Below, in pieces: positions 31,703 to 40,640 of a stretch of 64,000 nucleotides of DNA. The stretch is from Streptomyces sp. WMMB 322 (GTDB lineage: Bacteria > Actinomycetota > Actinomycetes > Streptomycetales > Streptomycetaceae), in NCBI RefSeq assembly GCF_900090145.1, contig NZ_FMHI01000018.1, forward strand, positions 1-64,000, written 5' to 3'. Made by a program: the position numbers and the translations under genes. Under the pieces are notes generated by a model that saw only the letters and a list, made by a program, of their open reading frames with translations, was not told where the DNA came from and ran no database searches. Numbering within the stretch: the stretch's first letter is position 1; every line of letters starts with the position of its first letter.

Positions 31703-33166
31703 ATGACGGCAGCGTCTCCCTCCCGCACCGGCAGCGGCGGCTTCTGGTCATCGACCCGCGCCCGGTATCTGATACCGATCGCGTTCGTCACGTACTCGCT
31801 CGCCTATCTCGACAGGTCGAACTACGCGATCGCCTCGGCGGGCGGCATGGCCGACGAACTGAACCTGTCGGCCGGGACCGACTCCCTCATCGCGGCCTCG
31901 TTCTTCCTCGGCTACTTCTTCTTCCAGATCCCGGGCACGATCTACGCCGAGCAGCGCAGCGTGCGCCTGCTGGTCGCCGGCTCAACGATCGCCTGGGGCG
32001 TGCTGGCGACGGCGCAGGGCCTGCTCAGCAGCCCGGGCCAGCTGATTCCGGTGCGCTTCGCGCTCGGCGTCGTCGAGGGCGCCGTGCTGCCCGCGCTGGT
32101 GGTGCTGCTGAGCCGCTGGTTCACCAAGCGCGAGCGCGGCCGGGCCAACTCCCTGCTGATCCTCGGCAATCCGATCACCGTGATGTGGCTGTCCGTGCTC
32201 TCCGGATGGCTCATCGAGATCTCCGACTGGCGGATGATGTTCATCGTCGAGGGCGTCCCCTCGATCGTCTGGGGCCTGCTGTGCCTGCGGCTCATCAAGG
32301 ACCGGCCGGCCGAGGCCCGGTGGCTGCCCGGGGCCGAACACGACCGGCTGCGCACGGAGCTCGCGGACGAGCAGCGCGCCGCCGCATCCTCGCCCGGCTC
32401 GGCCGTGACAGCCGCAGAGGTCGACGCGGGAACTCCGGCCGCGCCGGAGGCCGAATCCGACCCCGGGGCGCACGCCACCACCGCCGACGCGCCGCGCGCG
32501 ACCGCCGCGGACTACAAGAAGGTCCTGCGCTCCCGTGCCGTGGTCGTGCTGGCCGCCCAGTACTTCTTCTGGTCGTTCGGCATGTACGGCTTCATCTTCT
32601 GGCTGCCGTCCATCGTGAAGCAGGCCTCGGGCGAGGGCATCGGCGCGACCGGACTGATCTCCGCGATCCCCTACGCGTTCGCCGTCGTGGCGATGATGCT
32701 CAACTCCCGCCTGTCCGACCGCACCGGACGCCGCCGCATCGCCGTGTGGCCCTGGCTGGGCACGGGGGCGCTGGCGCTGTTCGGCTCCTACCTCGCCGGT
32801 CCGAACTTCCCACTCGCGCTGACCCTGCTCGTCGTCGCGGGACTGTGCATGTACGCGCCCTACGGCCCGTACTTCGCCTTCGTCTCGGAGCTGGCCCCGG
32901 CCGGTGTCGCGGGCGCGGCCGTCGCAGCCGTCAACTCCTTCGGTGCGCTGGGGTCGTTCGCGGGCACCTACCTCGTGGGCTGGGTGCGTGGCACGCAGCT
33001 CGGCGACGCGGGCGCCTTCGGCTTCATGGCGGTGTGCACGATGATCTCCGCGGCGCTGATGTTCGCAGTGCGGGAACCGCGGGCCACCACGGGCGATACC
33101 GGTACGGTGAACCGGGAGCCGCACACGAGTGCCGCCACGGCACCGGGCAGTGGCGGACGCGACTGA
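31703..33166 (+). CDS. MFS transporter, anion:cation symporter (ACS) type
   Basis: A 487-residue, twelve-span transporter. The first span carries FVTYSLAYLDRSNYAIA, typical of the ACS family that imports organic anions such as tartrate, phthalate or hydroxyacids; RWFTKRERGRANSLL follows span 4. A polar loop between spans 6 and 7 (about 225-275) is extended with Ala/Glu/Asp. ATG 31703 follows GGAGG at 31691-31695. Cotranscribed with the IclR gene and divergent from the 2-hydroxyacid dehydrogenase, it probably imports an organic acid. Confidence 0.92.
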   Translation: MTAASPSRTGSGGFWSSTRARYLIPIAFVTYSLAYLDRSNYAIASAGGMADELNLSAGTDSLIAASFFLGYFFFQIPGTIYAEQRSVRLLVAGSTIAWGVLATAQGLLSSPGQLIPVRFALGVVEGAVLPALVVLLSRWFTKRERGRANSLLILGNPITVMWLSVLSGWLIEISDWRMMFIVEGVPSIVWGLLCLRLIKDRPAEARWLPGAEHDRLRTELADEQRAAASSPGSAVTAAEVDAGTPAAPEAESDPGAHATTADAPRATAADYKKVLRSRAVVVLAAQYFFWSFGMYGFIFWLPSIVKQASGEGIGATGLISAIPYAFAVVAMMLNSRLSDRTGRRRIAVWPWLGTGALALFGSYLAGPNFPLALTLLVVAGLCMYAPYGPYFAFVSELAPAGVAGAAVAAVNSFGALGSFAGTYLVGWVRGTQLGDAGAFGFMAVCTMISAALMFAVREPRATTGDTGTVNREPHTSAATAPGSGGRD

Positions 33167-33201
33167 CCTTGCCGCGCACGATCTTCGAGGGAGCACCGAC
33201 G

Positions 33202-33963
33202 GTGACCGCACCGCCCGGCGACGACATGCTCAGCCGGGGTCTGCGGCTGATGACGGTACTGGCCGACAACCCGTCGGGGCTGGGTGTCAGCGCGGCGGCA
33301 CGCACCGCCGGGCTTCCCGTCAGCAGCGCCCACCGGCTGCTGGGGCGTCTGGCCGCCGAACGCTTCGTCGCCTACGACGAGGACACCCGCCGCTACGCCC
33401 TCGGGGTGCGCGTCCTGGAGTTCTCCCGCGGCTTCCAGCGCTCCCCCGCCGGCTACTCGGCCGCGGCCGCACCGATGCGCCGCCTCGCCGCCCGGACCGG
33501 ACTTCCCGCCATCGCGGGGATCCTCGACGGCGGCGAGGTGCTCATCGTGCTCAGCGCACAGGGCACGCAGCACCTCCAGCTGCGCAGCGCCGAGGGCACC
33601 CGCAATCCGTGGCACGCCACCTCCATGGGCCTGGCGCTCGCCTCGGTGCTGCCGGAGGAGGAGCTGGCGGCTCTCCTCGCCTCCGACCTGCCCTCCCCCA
33701 CCGCGCACACCGTCACCGACCCGGAGGCGCTGCGCGAGAAGGTCGCTCGCGCACGGGAGCGGGGCTGGGCGGAGGTCGACGAGGAGAACGAGGTCGGAGT
33801 CCGCTCCGTCGCCACGGTCGTACCCGATCTGGACGGAGCAGTGCGCCCCCGGCTGGCCATCTCGCTCGGCGCCACCGTCGTGCTCACCACCTGGGACGAA
33901 CTGCACGGCCACGTACCGGCGTTGCGTGCCTGCGCGGAGGAGATCGCCTCCCTCATGGGGTGA
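33202..33963 (+). CDS. IclR family transcriptional regulator
   Basis: A 253-residue regulator. Residues about 8-68 form the winged helix-turn-helix (SRGLRLMTVLADNPSGLGVSAAARTAGLPVSSAHRLLGRL in order), and the rest is the IclR effector domain with GLPAIAGILDGGEVLIV, PWHATSMGLALAS and a final LGATVVLTTWDEL. The start GTG 33202 follows GAGGGAG. It starts 35 bp after the MFS gene. The operator at 31670-31686 is its likely target. Confidence 0.92.
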   Translation: MTAPPGDDMLSRGLRLMTVLADNPSGLGVSAAARTAGLPVSSAHRLLGRLAAERFVAYDEDTRRYALGVRVLEFSRGFQRSPAGYSAAAAPMRRLAARTGLPAIAGILDGGEVLIVLSAQGTQHLQLRSAEGTRNPWHATSMGLALASVLPEEELAALLASDLPSPTAHTVTDPEALREKVARARERGWAEVDEENEVGVRSVATVVPDLDGAVRPRLAISLGATVVLTTWDELHGHVPALRACAEEIASLMG

Positions 33964-34112
33964 CGGCGCTTCGGGGTGAGAGCTCTTTGGGGTGACGCCT
34001 TCGGCCGATCGTCCGGTCCTCCGGGTCGGGCGCCGTGCGCGGGGGTAGGACTGGGTGCGATCGGAAGCCGAACGGCCTGCGACGCAGCCAGGCCCTGGGG
34101 GAGGAAACCAAC

Positions 34113-35192
34113 GTGCGGACGGGCATCAAGACGCTGACCTTCGTCGTCGGCACCGGGCGCAGCGGCTCGACGGCGCTGTCGCAGGTGCTGCGGCTGCATC
34201 CCGACGTGCTCAGCCTCAACGAGCTCTACTCCTGCATCGACGGACCACCGGCACTGTCGCAGCAGCCGCTCACGGGCCCGGAGTTCTGGCGATGTCTGCG
34301 CGAACCGATGGAAGTCTTCGACGCCATGGTCCGCAGCGGGACCCCGCTCCCGGAGTTCATCTACAACCGTCACCCCGAGTGGCGCTACTCGGCCGGAACG
34401 ACGGGCATCCCCGCGATCAGCATGATGACGCTCCCGCACCTGAGCGACGACCCGGACGCGCTGCTCGACTCCCTCGAACCGGAGGTGTGCTCCTGGCCCG
34501 AGCGTCCCGCCCCGCAGCAGTGGCAGGCCCTCTTCGGCGCGCTCGCCTCCCGCGCCGGCGGGCGCGAGGCCGCCGTGGAGCGCTCCGGATACTCGCTGCA
34601 CCGCGTCGGACTGCTGCACGAACTTTTCCCCGAGGCCCGCTTCGTGCACCTCTTCCGGGACGGCCCCGACTGCGCGCTGTCCATGAGCCGCCACAACGGC
34701 TACCGCATGATCTCCCTGTTGCGCGAGATCGTCCGCCGCTCGGGCGTGGAGTCCGCCTCCGACCTGACCGACGACCACATCAAGCAACTCCCCGAGGACC
34801 TGGCCCCGTTGCTGGGCCCGCAGTACGACCCGGCGCTCGTCCTCGACCGTGAGATGCCGGTGCCGGACTTCGGCACGCTCTGGTCGGACCTGATCTGCGA
34901 AGGCGTGGACCAGCTCGCCGCCGTCCCGCGGGAACAGGTCACGACGCTCTCGTACGAACGCCTCCTCGACGCGCCCCGGGCGGAGCTGGCCCGCCTGGCG
35001 GACTTCATCGGTGTCCAGCCCTTCTCGGAGTGGCTGGAGGAGGGCGACGAGATCCTCGACGGCACGGGCCGCCGCGGCTCGGCGCTCGGCCTGCCCGAGA
35101 GGGTTCTCACCGCGCTCCGGGAGAACTGCGCCCGTGGAGAGGAGGCGTTGGGCGTGCGTGGCGCGGATGCCGCCGTGCCGCACGGGAGTTGA
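34113..35192 (+). CDS. Sulfotransferase family protein
   Basis: A 359-residue PAPS-dependent sulfotransferase-like protein. The 5'-phosphosulfate loop is FVVGTGRSGSTALSQVL near the N terminus, and the 3'-phosphate motif is FVHLFRDGPDCALSMSRH near residue 190. A C-terminal YERLLDAPRAELARLADFIGV segment is typical. The acceptor is unknown. GTG 34113 follows GGGGGAGGAAA. It stands alone between the IclR and ArsR units. Confidence 0.87.
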   Translation: MRTGIKTLTFVVGTGRSGSTALSQVLRLHPDVLSLNELYSCIDGPPALSQQPLTGPEFWRCLREPMEVFDAMVRSGTPLPEFIYNRHPEWRYSAGTTGIPAISMMTLPHLSDDPDALLDSLEPEVCSWPERPAPQQWQALFGALASRAGGREAAVERSGYSLHRVGLLHELFPEARFVHLFRDGPDCALSMSRHNGYRMISLLREIVRRSGVESASDLTDDHIKQLPEDLAPLLGPQYDPALVLDREMPVPDFGTLWSDLICEGVDQLAAVPREQVTTLSYERLLDAPRAELARLADFIGVQPFSEWLEEGDEILDGTGRRGSALGLPERVLTALRENCARGEEALGVRGADAAVPHGS

Positions 35193-35340
35193 TCCGGCCC
35201 TGCTGCCTCGCCGCTCCACCGTCTCGGACACGCTCCGCCTCCGTCCCCGGTCACCGGCCTTCCGGCCGGAGCCGGGGACGGACTGCGTCCGGCACCCGAT
35301 CGCCCCAACTCCGCCGCGACTGCGAAGAGTTCTTCCCAAA

Positions 35341-35377
35341 GAACCCTTCGCAAAGACATCTTTGCGTTCTAGGGTTC
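35341..35377 (+). promoter_or_regulatory. Nested palindromic operator and promoter of arsR-MFS
   Basis: The inner palindrome CGCAAAGACATCTTTGCG at 35349-35366 has perfect 8-bp arms; an outer pair GAACCCT (35341-35347) and AGGGTTC (35371-35377) surrounds it. A promoter overlaps: TTCGCA at 35347-35352 and TAGGGT at 35370-35375, 17 bp apart, with the ATG at 35383, so the mRNA may be leaderless. A second hairpin GTTCTTCCCAAAGAAC lies at 35329-35344. Repression by the adjacent ArsR-type protein is the likely use. Confidence 0.65.
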
Positions 35378-35382
35378 AGGGC

Positions 35383-36027
35383 ATGGGGAAGACCGACGAA
35401 AGCAGCTCTCGGCACACACCGCCGCAGCAGGTGGTGCCGCAGAAGACCCCGCAGGACACGGTCGTCCTGGACGCGAAGGGCCTGCGTGCGCTCGCGCACC
35501 CGGTGCGCGTCCAGCTCGTCGGGCTGCTGCGCAAGAACGGCCCGTCCACGGCGACCCGTCTCGCCGAGCAGCTGGGCGTCAACTCCGGGACGGCCAGCTA
35601 CCACTTGCGCCAACTGGGCGCCTCCGGCTTCGTCGAGGAGGACACCGAACGCGGCAACGCCCGGGAACGGTGGTGGCGTTCGGTACACCGCAAGACGCGG
35701 TTCGACGACATGGAACTGGCCGAGCGCGAACCGGAGGCGACGCTCACCTATCTGCACTCCGTGGCCGCCGCCTACACCCTGCGCACCCAGCGGGCGGTGA
35801 ACGAGTTCCAGACCCTCCCCCGCGAATGGCGCGAGGCCTCCGACATGAGCGACTGGGCACTGCGCCTCACTCCGGAGGAAAGCCGTTCCCTGTACGCGGA
35901 GTTGGCCTCGGTCATCGGCCGCTACCGGCGGGACGCGCCCGGGGCCGACGCCCCCGACGGCGCGGAACGCGTCACGCTGATCACGCAGATCCTCCCCGAG
36001 CTGGACGGCCCGGGGAGGCGGGAGTGA
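35383..36027 (+). CDS. ArsR-type winged-helix transcriptional regulator
   Basis: A 214-residue regulator with an ArsR/HTH_20 domain at about residues 30-95: LRALAHPVRVQLVGLLRKNGPSTATRLAEQLGVNSGTASYHLRQLGASGFV in order, then the wing. No metal-binding ELCVC motif is present, so it is not a metal sensor of the classic type. The long helical C-terminal half may bind a ligand. Its stop overlaps the MFS gene (GTGA), the common regulator/efflux arrangement in Streptomyces. Confidence 0.9.
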   Translation: MGKTDESSSRHTPPQQVVPQKTPQDTVVLDAKGLRALAHPVRVQLVGLLRKNGPSTATRLAEQLGVNSGTASYHLRQLGASGFVEEDTERGNARERWWRSVHRKTRFDDMELAEREPEATLTYLHSVAAAYTLRTQRAVNEFQTLPREWREASDMSDWALRLTPEESRSLYAELASVIGRYRRDAPGADAPDGAERVTLITQILPELDGPGRRE

Positions 36028-37331
36028 CTCGATCCCCGTCCGGGCGCCGGTCGTTGCGGCCTCTGGCCGGCGTGCTCGCCGCAACCGGACTGTCGCTCAC
36101 GGGCACCCGCATCTCAGTCATCGCTCTGCCCTGGTTCGTCCTCGTCACCACGGGCAGTGCCTCGCAGACCGGCCTCGTGGCTTTCTGCGAACTGGGACCG
36201 TACGTGCTGGTCAAGGCGTTCATCGGACCGCTGGTGGACCGCAGCGGCCCACGGATCGTCTCCTGGTCCACGGACCTCGTGAGTGCGACGGCCGCCGTGA
36301 CGATCCCCGCTCTCCACGCCGCGGACCTGCTCTCCTTCTGGCTGCTGCTGCTCCTCGTCGCGGTCATCGGCGCCGCACGCGCTCCCGGCGACCTGGCCAA
36401 ACAGGTCATGGTTCCGGAGGCCGCAGACCTCGGCAGCGTACGGCTGGAGCGGGCCACAGGGCTCAGCGGCGTCATGGAACGCCTCGCGTTCACACTCGGA
36501 CCCGCCGCGGGGGGAACCCTCGTCGCGCTCCTCGGCCCGATGACCGCACTTGTGGCCAACGCCGCGTGTTTCGCGATGGGTTCGCTCGTCATCGCACTGG
36601 TCGTTCCACGCGGCGTCGGCCGTACCGCCGAAGCGCGCGACCCCGACGCGGAGGGCCCGGGCTACTGGAGACGCCTCGGCGAGGGCATGCGCTTCCTGCG
36701 CAACGATCCGCTGCTGCTCACCATCACGGCGATGATCGCAGTCACCAACCTGCTGGACACGGCCTTCTCCTCGGTGCTCGTACCGGTCTGGGCGAAGGAA
36801 TCCGGCAACGGCCCGGCCGCGATCGGGCTCACCGGCACCGCATGGGGGCTCTCGGCCATCGTCGCCAGCTTCACGGCCGCCGCCGTGGCACACCGGCTCA
36901 ACCGCCGCGTCGTCTTCTTCGCCGGCTTCGTACTCGCCGGCGCCCCGCGGTTCCTGATCCTCGCCCTCGACGTACCGCTGTGGACCGTGGTCGCCGTTTT
37001 CATTGTCAGCGGCTTCGGCGCGGGCTTCCTCAACCCCATTCTGGGAGCGGTCATCTACGAACGCATCCCGCGCGAACTGCTGGGCCGCGTGACGGGCCTG
37101 GGCACATCGATGGCCTGGCTGGGCATGCCGCTCGGCGGACTCGTGGCGGGAGCGGCCGTGGCCTCGGTGGGTCTCGTCCCGTCGCTGGCAGTGGCTGGAG
37201 CGGCGTACTTCCTCACCACGAATCTGACGGGACTGCGCCCGGAATGGCGGCAGATGGACCGCCGACGCGCCGAGGAGCGAGATCTCCCGGATGAACAGAT
37301 TCCGCAACGAAGTGACACAGCACCGACATAG
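36024..37331 (+). CDS. MFS transporter, probable efflux pump
   Basis: A 435-residue, twelve-span transporter of the MFS_3/EntS-like drug exporter type: LAATGLSLTGTRISVIALPWFVL in the first span, FIGPLVDRSGPRIV in the loop after span 2, and ERIPRELLGRVTGLGTSMAWLGMPLGGLV near span 10-11. GTG 36024 overlaps the regulator's stop, so it is controlled together with it. The exported compound cannot be read from sequence. Confidence 0.9.
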   Translation: MTRSPSGRRSLRPLAGVLAATGLSLTGTRISVIALPWFVLVTTGSASQTGLVAFCELGPYVLVKAFIGPLVDRSGPRIVSWSTDLVSATAAVTIPALHAADLLSFWLLLLLVAVIGAARAPGDLAKQVMVPEAADLGSVRLERATGLSGVMERLAFTLGPAAGGTLVALLGPMTALVANAACFAMGSLVIALVVPRGVGRTAEARDPDAEGPGYWRRLGEGMRFLRNDPLLLTITAMIAVTNLLDTAFSSVLVPVWAKESGNGPAAIGLTGTAWGLSAIVASFTAAAVAHRLNRRVVFFAGFVLAGAPRFLILALDVPLWTVVAVFIVSGFGAGFLNPILGAVIYERIPRELLGRVTGLGTSMAWLGMPLGGLVAGAAVASVGLVPSLAVAGAAYFLTTNLTGLRPEWRQMDRRRAEERDLPDEQIPQRSDTAPT

Positions 37332-37368
37332 GCTGCGTGCAACAGATCCGTCACTCCCGGTGAGACAC

Positions 37369-38208
37369 ATGACCGACATCGAAGACCTCGACGCCGACGA
37401 AGGCACACCGGACCCCGTTCACAGGGTCCTCGGCAAGCAGATCAAGCACCTGCGCGAACAAGCGGGCCTCACCCAGACGGAGTTCGGCAGACAGGCGGGC
37501 TACGGCACGGACCTCGTCTCCTCCGTCGAACGCGGCCGCCGCGCCGCCAAGCCGCAGTTCATCGACGCGGCCGAACGCATCCTGGACGCACGGGGGTTGC
37601 TGAAGGCCGTCGAGGAGGACATCGACAAGGCGCGGCTGCGATACCCGGCGTTCTTCCGCGAGTTCGCACGACTGGAGACCGAAGCGGTCGAGCTTCACGA
37701 GTACGCGACCATGGTCGTGCCGGGCCTGCTTCAGACAGAGGAGTATGCGCGGGCGCTGTACCGCATGCGGCGTCCTCTCCTGGACGAAGAGACCGTCGAG
37801 GCCCGCGTGGCAGCGCGACTGGCCCGCCAGCAGATCTTCAGCCGCTGGCCGCCCCCCACACTGAGCTTCGTTCTCGAAGAGGTAGTGCTGCAAAGGCCGT
37901 TCGGCAGCGCCGACGTATTGCGAGGACAGCTGCGGCAACTGCTCGCCCTTGGACGGATGCGGCATGTGGAGCTTCAAGTTATGCCCACCAAGCGATCTGA
38001 CCACCCGGGGGTCGCCGGACCGGTGATCCTTCTGGAAACTCGAGAGGGGCAGAACCTCGCTTACGCCGAAGCGCAGGGACGCAACGTCTGGTTCACGAAG
38101 CGTGAAGCAGTACGCACAGTGGAGAGCCGCTATGGGATCATCCGCGCGCAGGCACTCACGCCCGACGAATCCCTGGGGCTCATCGAGACGTTGCTGGGAG
38201 AAGGATGA
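37369..38208 (+). CDS. XRE-type helix-turn-helix regulator with DUF5753 domain
   Basis: A 279-residue protein. The helix-turn-helix lies at about 17-75 (LGKQIKHLREQAGLTQTEFGRQAGYGTDLVSSVERGRR in order), and the rest is the DUF5753 domain with YATMVVPGLLQTEEYARAL and a C-terminal DESLGLIETLLGEG. Genes of this kind pair with DUF397 partners all over Streptomyces genomes, and some pairs control development. ATG 37369 is chosen; a GTG at 37360 is also possible. The stop overlaps the DUF397 gene. GC content falls below that of the left neighbours from here. Confidence 0.9.
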   Translation: MTDIEDLDADEGTPDPVHRVLGKQIKHLREQAGLTQTEFGRQAGYGTDLVSSVERGRRAAKPQFIDAAERILDARGLLKAVEEDIDKARLRYPAFFREFARLETEAVELHEYATMVVPGLLQTEEYARALYRMRRPLLDEETVEARVAARLARQQIFSRWPPPTLSFVLEEVVLQRPFGSADVLRGQLRQLLALGRMRHVELQVMPTKRSDHPGVAGPVILLETREGQNLAYAEAQGRNVWFTKREAVRTVESRYGIIRAQALTPDESLGLIETLLGEG

Positions 38209-38447
38209 ACACCACCCTGAAGTGGCTCAAGAGCAGCTACAGCGACAACGAAGGCGGCGCGTGCGTCGAAGTCGCCCTCTCCTGGCACAAGTCCAGCCAC
38301 AGCAGTGGTGAAGGCGGGAACTGCGTCGAGGTCTCCAACTGCCCCGGCACCGTGCACGTCCGGGATTCCAAGAAGGTCCACGGCCCACGATTGGCGTTCA
38401 AGTCTGAAGTTTGGACGGACTTTCTCACGCACACCATCGGTCGGTGA
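38205..38447 (+). CDS. DUF397 protein with a duplicated motif
   Basis: An 80-residue partner of the XRE regulator. The DUF397 signature W.KSSYS..EGG.CVEV occurs twice: WLKSSYSDNEGGACVEVAL at residues 7-25 and WHKSSHSSGEGGNCVEV at 27-43. Only the second copy continues into the usual VHVRDSKK and final strand, so the first is a partial duplication. Its ATG overlaps the upstream stop (ATGA). In known pairs the DUF397 protein modulates the regulator. Confidence 0.88.
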   Translation: MNTTLKWLKSSYSDNEGGACVEVALSWHKSSHSSGEGGNCVEVSNCPGTVHVRDSKKVHGPRLAFKSEVWTDFLTHTIGR

Positions 38448-38555
38448 CGGGTTGCCAGCCTGATCTGCGAGGGGGTCCATTTCGAGCCGTAGCGAATCCT
38501 GAAGTGGCGGGAAAAGACCAGTAGTTGACGCCCTTGCTTATGGCATTATCACGCC

Positions 38556-40421
38556 ATGAGTCGGACATTCATGACCTCCTCGGCGCCCGATATGAGCAGC
38601 TACGCCTTCGATTGGGCGCTGGTGGATGTGGAGACATCCGGCCTCTGGCCGCGCCACCATCGTGTGCTGTCTGTCGCTGTCATCACAGTCAATCGGCAAG
38701 GCGAGCAGACCGGCGAGTTCAGCACCCTCGTCAACCCTGGTTGTGATCCCGGCCCCGTTCACATCCACGGACTCACACCTGACCGCCTGCGCGGAGCACC
38801 CAGGTTCGAGGAGGTCGCCGATCACATCGGCACCCTGCTCAAGGACCGCGTAATGGTGGCTCACAACGCACAGTTCGACTACGACTTTCTGGCGCACGAG
38901 TTCGCCCGCGCCCGAAGCTGGATACCAGTATCGCGACGACTGTGCACCCTGGCACTCAATCGGCAGCTCGGCACTTCTTCTGTCGATCTGGCACTGGGCT
39001 CCCTCGCCGGCCACTACGGCATCCCGCAGCACAAGGCCCACGATGCCTTGGACGACGCCCGCGTACTCTCCGGCGTATTGCGGGAGTCGCTGAGGGAAGC
39101 CGCTCACCTCGACATTCCGCTCCCCCTGCTGGATTGTCCTCCCAGGCAGGAAACACAGTTCACGCCGCAGCCGCCGAAGACACCGTGCGCGTACCGCAAC
39201 CCCGGGCGGCTTGTCTCCGGCGGCAGGCTGAAGCAAGGGATGAAGGTTGCGATCACAGGGGAAACCGCTGTCGCGCGTGCGGAGCTGGTGGCGCGCGCGG
39301 TCGCTGCCGGACTGAATGTGATGACTTCGGTCAGCCGGCACACAAGCCTACTTGTGACGAACGACAGGACGCTCGGAACAGCAAAGGCCAAGCGAGCCGC
39401 CGCTGAAGGAGTTCCTGTCCTCGATGAACGGTCGTTCCTGAAGTTGCTCGGCGATGTACGGCCAGGGGTGCCGCACAGAGCCGGCGGTACGCCGGAGTCG
39501 ACGGCCCTGGCACGCAGTACTTCCTCAGAACAATCGATCCAGACAAGTTCTGTTGCCACTTCGTCGAGCGAGGCGATTGTCAGGAAGGACACCGGGACCA
39601 ACACCGACGCCGAGAAGAACCCGAAGCCCCTTCTCGGGCACCGAGTGCTGGTTCTTGGTGGACCTCATCCTCAAGCTGCCAAGGCCCGAAGCAGGATCGT
39701 CGAACTGGGCGGCGCGGCGGCCGTCAACCTCTCCGGGAACGTCACCGATCTCATCGTTCTGCAAGGCGGATACATCGATCCGCGACGCATGCGTCGGATT
39801 CAGTCCCTCGATCTCCCGACGCACGAAGCTGAAATCCTCGACTCGGCCAGTCCCGACTTCGGAAACGCGGTGCATGGAGACCGGCTGGGCACACTCGTAC
39901 TTCCGCGGGGCGGTGTCATCGACCTACCGAGCCGCTCTGGCTACGTCAGTTGGACGGTCGCAGCATCCTGGGGCCAGCAGACCGAGTGCGAGATCGACAT
40001 CGTGGCCTTCAGCGTGGACGAGGACGAACAAGTAACGTGTGACGCTGACTTCGTGTTCTACGGGGCGCCGGAAGGCCCGAACAGTGCCGTGCGGCTGTCC
40101 ACCGATGCGCCAACCGAACAAGCGATCACCGTGGACCTTGCCTCAGTGACTCCTGCCACCGACAAGGTCGTCATCTGCGCAGCGCTCGATGGAGACCTCA
40201 CCTTCGGTGACGTGGGCGCCATCGAGATCAGCACGTCACCAGGACCCGCGGCACGACCGGTGGCCCAGGCAACGCTTGACGCGGCGACCACGGAACGCAC
40301 CCTGCTCCTTGCGGAGATCTATCGTCGTGGCCCCACCTGGCGTCTTCGGGCCGTGGGACAGGGCTACGACTACGGCCTCGACGCCCTGGCACGGGGCTAC
40401 GGAGTCGACGTTGCCGAGTGA
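38556..40421 (+). CDS. DEDDh 3'-5' exonuclease - BRCT - BRCT-like - TerD fusion protein
   Basis: A 621-residue multidomain protein. Residues 20-185 are a DnaQ-like exonuclease with all catalytic motifs: D24/E26 in DVETSG, D108 in HNAQFDYDFL, H162 and D167 in HDALDDA. Residues 228-300 are a BRCT domain (GMKVAITGE...LLVTNDRT...), as in PolIII-epsilon-like proteins. A Ser/Thr-rich linker leads to a second BRCT-like fold at 359-430. Residues 448-615 form a TerD domain (SWTVAASWG, EIDIVAFSVDED, DFVFYGAPEGPNSAVRLS). TerD proteins bind calcium and belong to tellurite and phage-stress responses. GC content is lower than around it. No clear ribosome site precedes ATG 38556; ATGs at 38571 and 38592 are alternatives. 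Confidence 0.85.
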   Translation: MSRTFMTSSAPDMSSYAFDWALVDVETSGLWPRHHRVLSVAVITVNRQGEQTGEFSTLVNPGCDPGPVHIHGLTPDRLRGAPRFEEVADHIGTLLKDRVMVAHNAQFDYDFLAHEFARARSWIPVSRRLCTLALNRQLGTSSVDLALGSLAGHYGIPQHKAHDALDDARVLSGVLRESLREAAHLDIPLPLLDCPPRQETQFTPQPPKTPCAYRNPGRLVSGGRLKQGMKVAITGETAVARAELVARAVAAGLNVMTSVSRHTSLLVTNDRTLGTAKAKRAAAEGVPVLDERSFLKLLGDVRPGVPHRAGGTPESTALARSTSSEQSIQTSSVATSSSEAIVRKDTGTNTDAEKNPKPLLGHRVLVLGGPHPQAAKARSRIVELGGAAAVNLSGNVTDLIVLQGGYIDPRRMRRIQSLDLPTHEAEILDSASPDFGNAVHGDRLGTLVLPRGGVIDLPSRSGYVSWTVAASWGQQTECEIDIVAFSVDEDEQVTCDADFVFYGAPEGPNSAVRLSTDAPTEQAITVDLASVTPATDKVVICAALDGDLTFGDVGAIEISTSPGPAARPVAQATLDAATTERTLLLAEIYRRGPTWRLRAVGQGYDYGLDALARGYGVDVAE

Positions 40422-40640
40422 CTTGGAAGCTGCCCTTCACGTGGGTGACCTCCTATGAGAGGCAGCACGTCAGGAGCCGCAGGGTCCAGACACCCCAGTC
40501 CGGTACAGGGCAGCGGGTCCGGGGGCTCCACTCAGGACACCGGGCCCGCGCTGCTGTCCTTGAACCCGCCACCGCGAGTGCGGCCCCGGCTTCGTCCCGA
40601 GATACGGTCGGCCCCCGGAACCGAACTGAGAGGAGACACC

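Noticed and set aside
38521-38556. TTGACG at 38525-38530 with CATTAT at 38544-38549 as promoter of the exonuclease-TerD gene
   Set aside because: The spacer is only 13 bp, too short for a normal promoter; kept only as a possible AT-rich start region.
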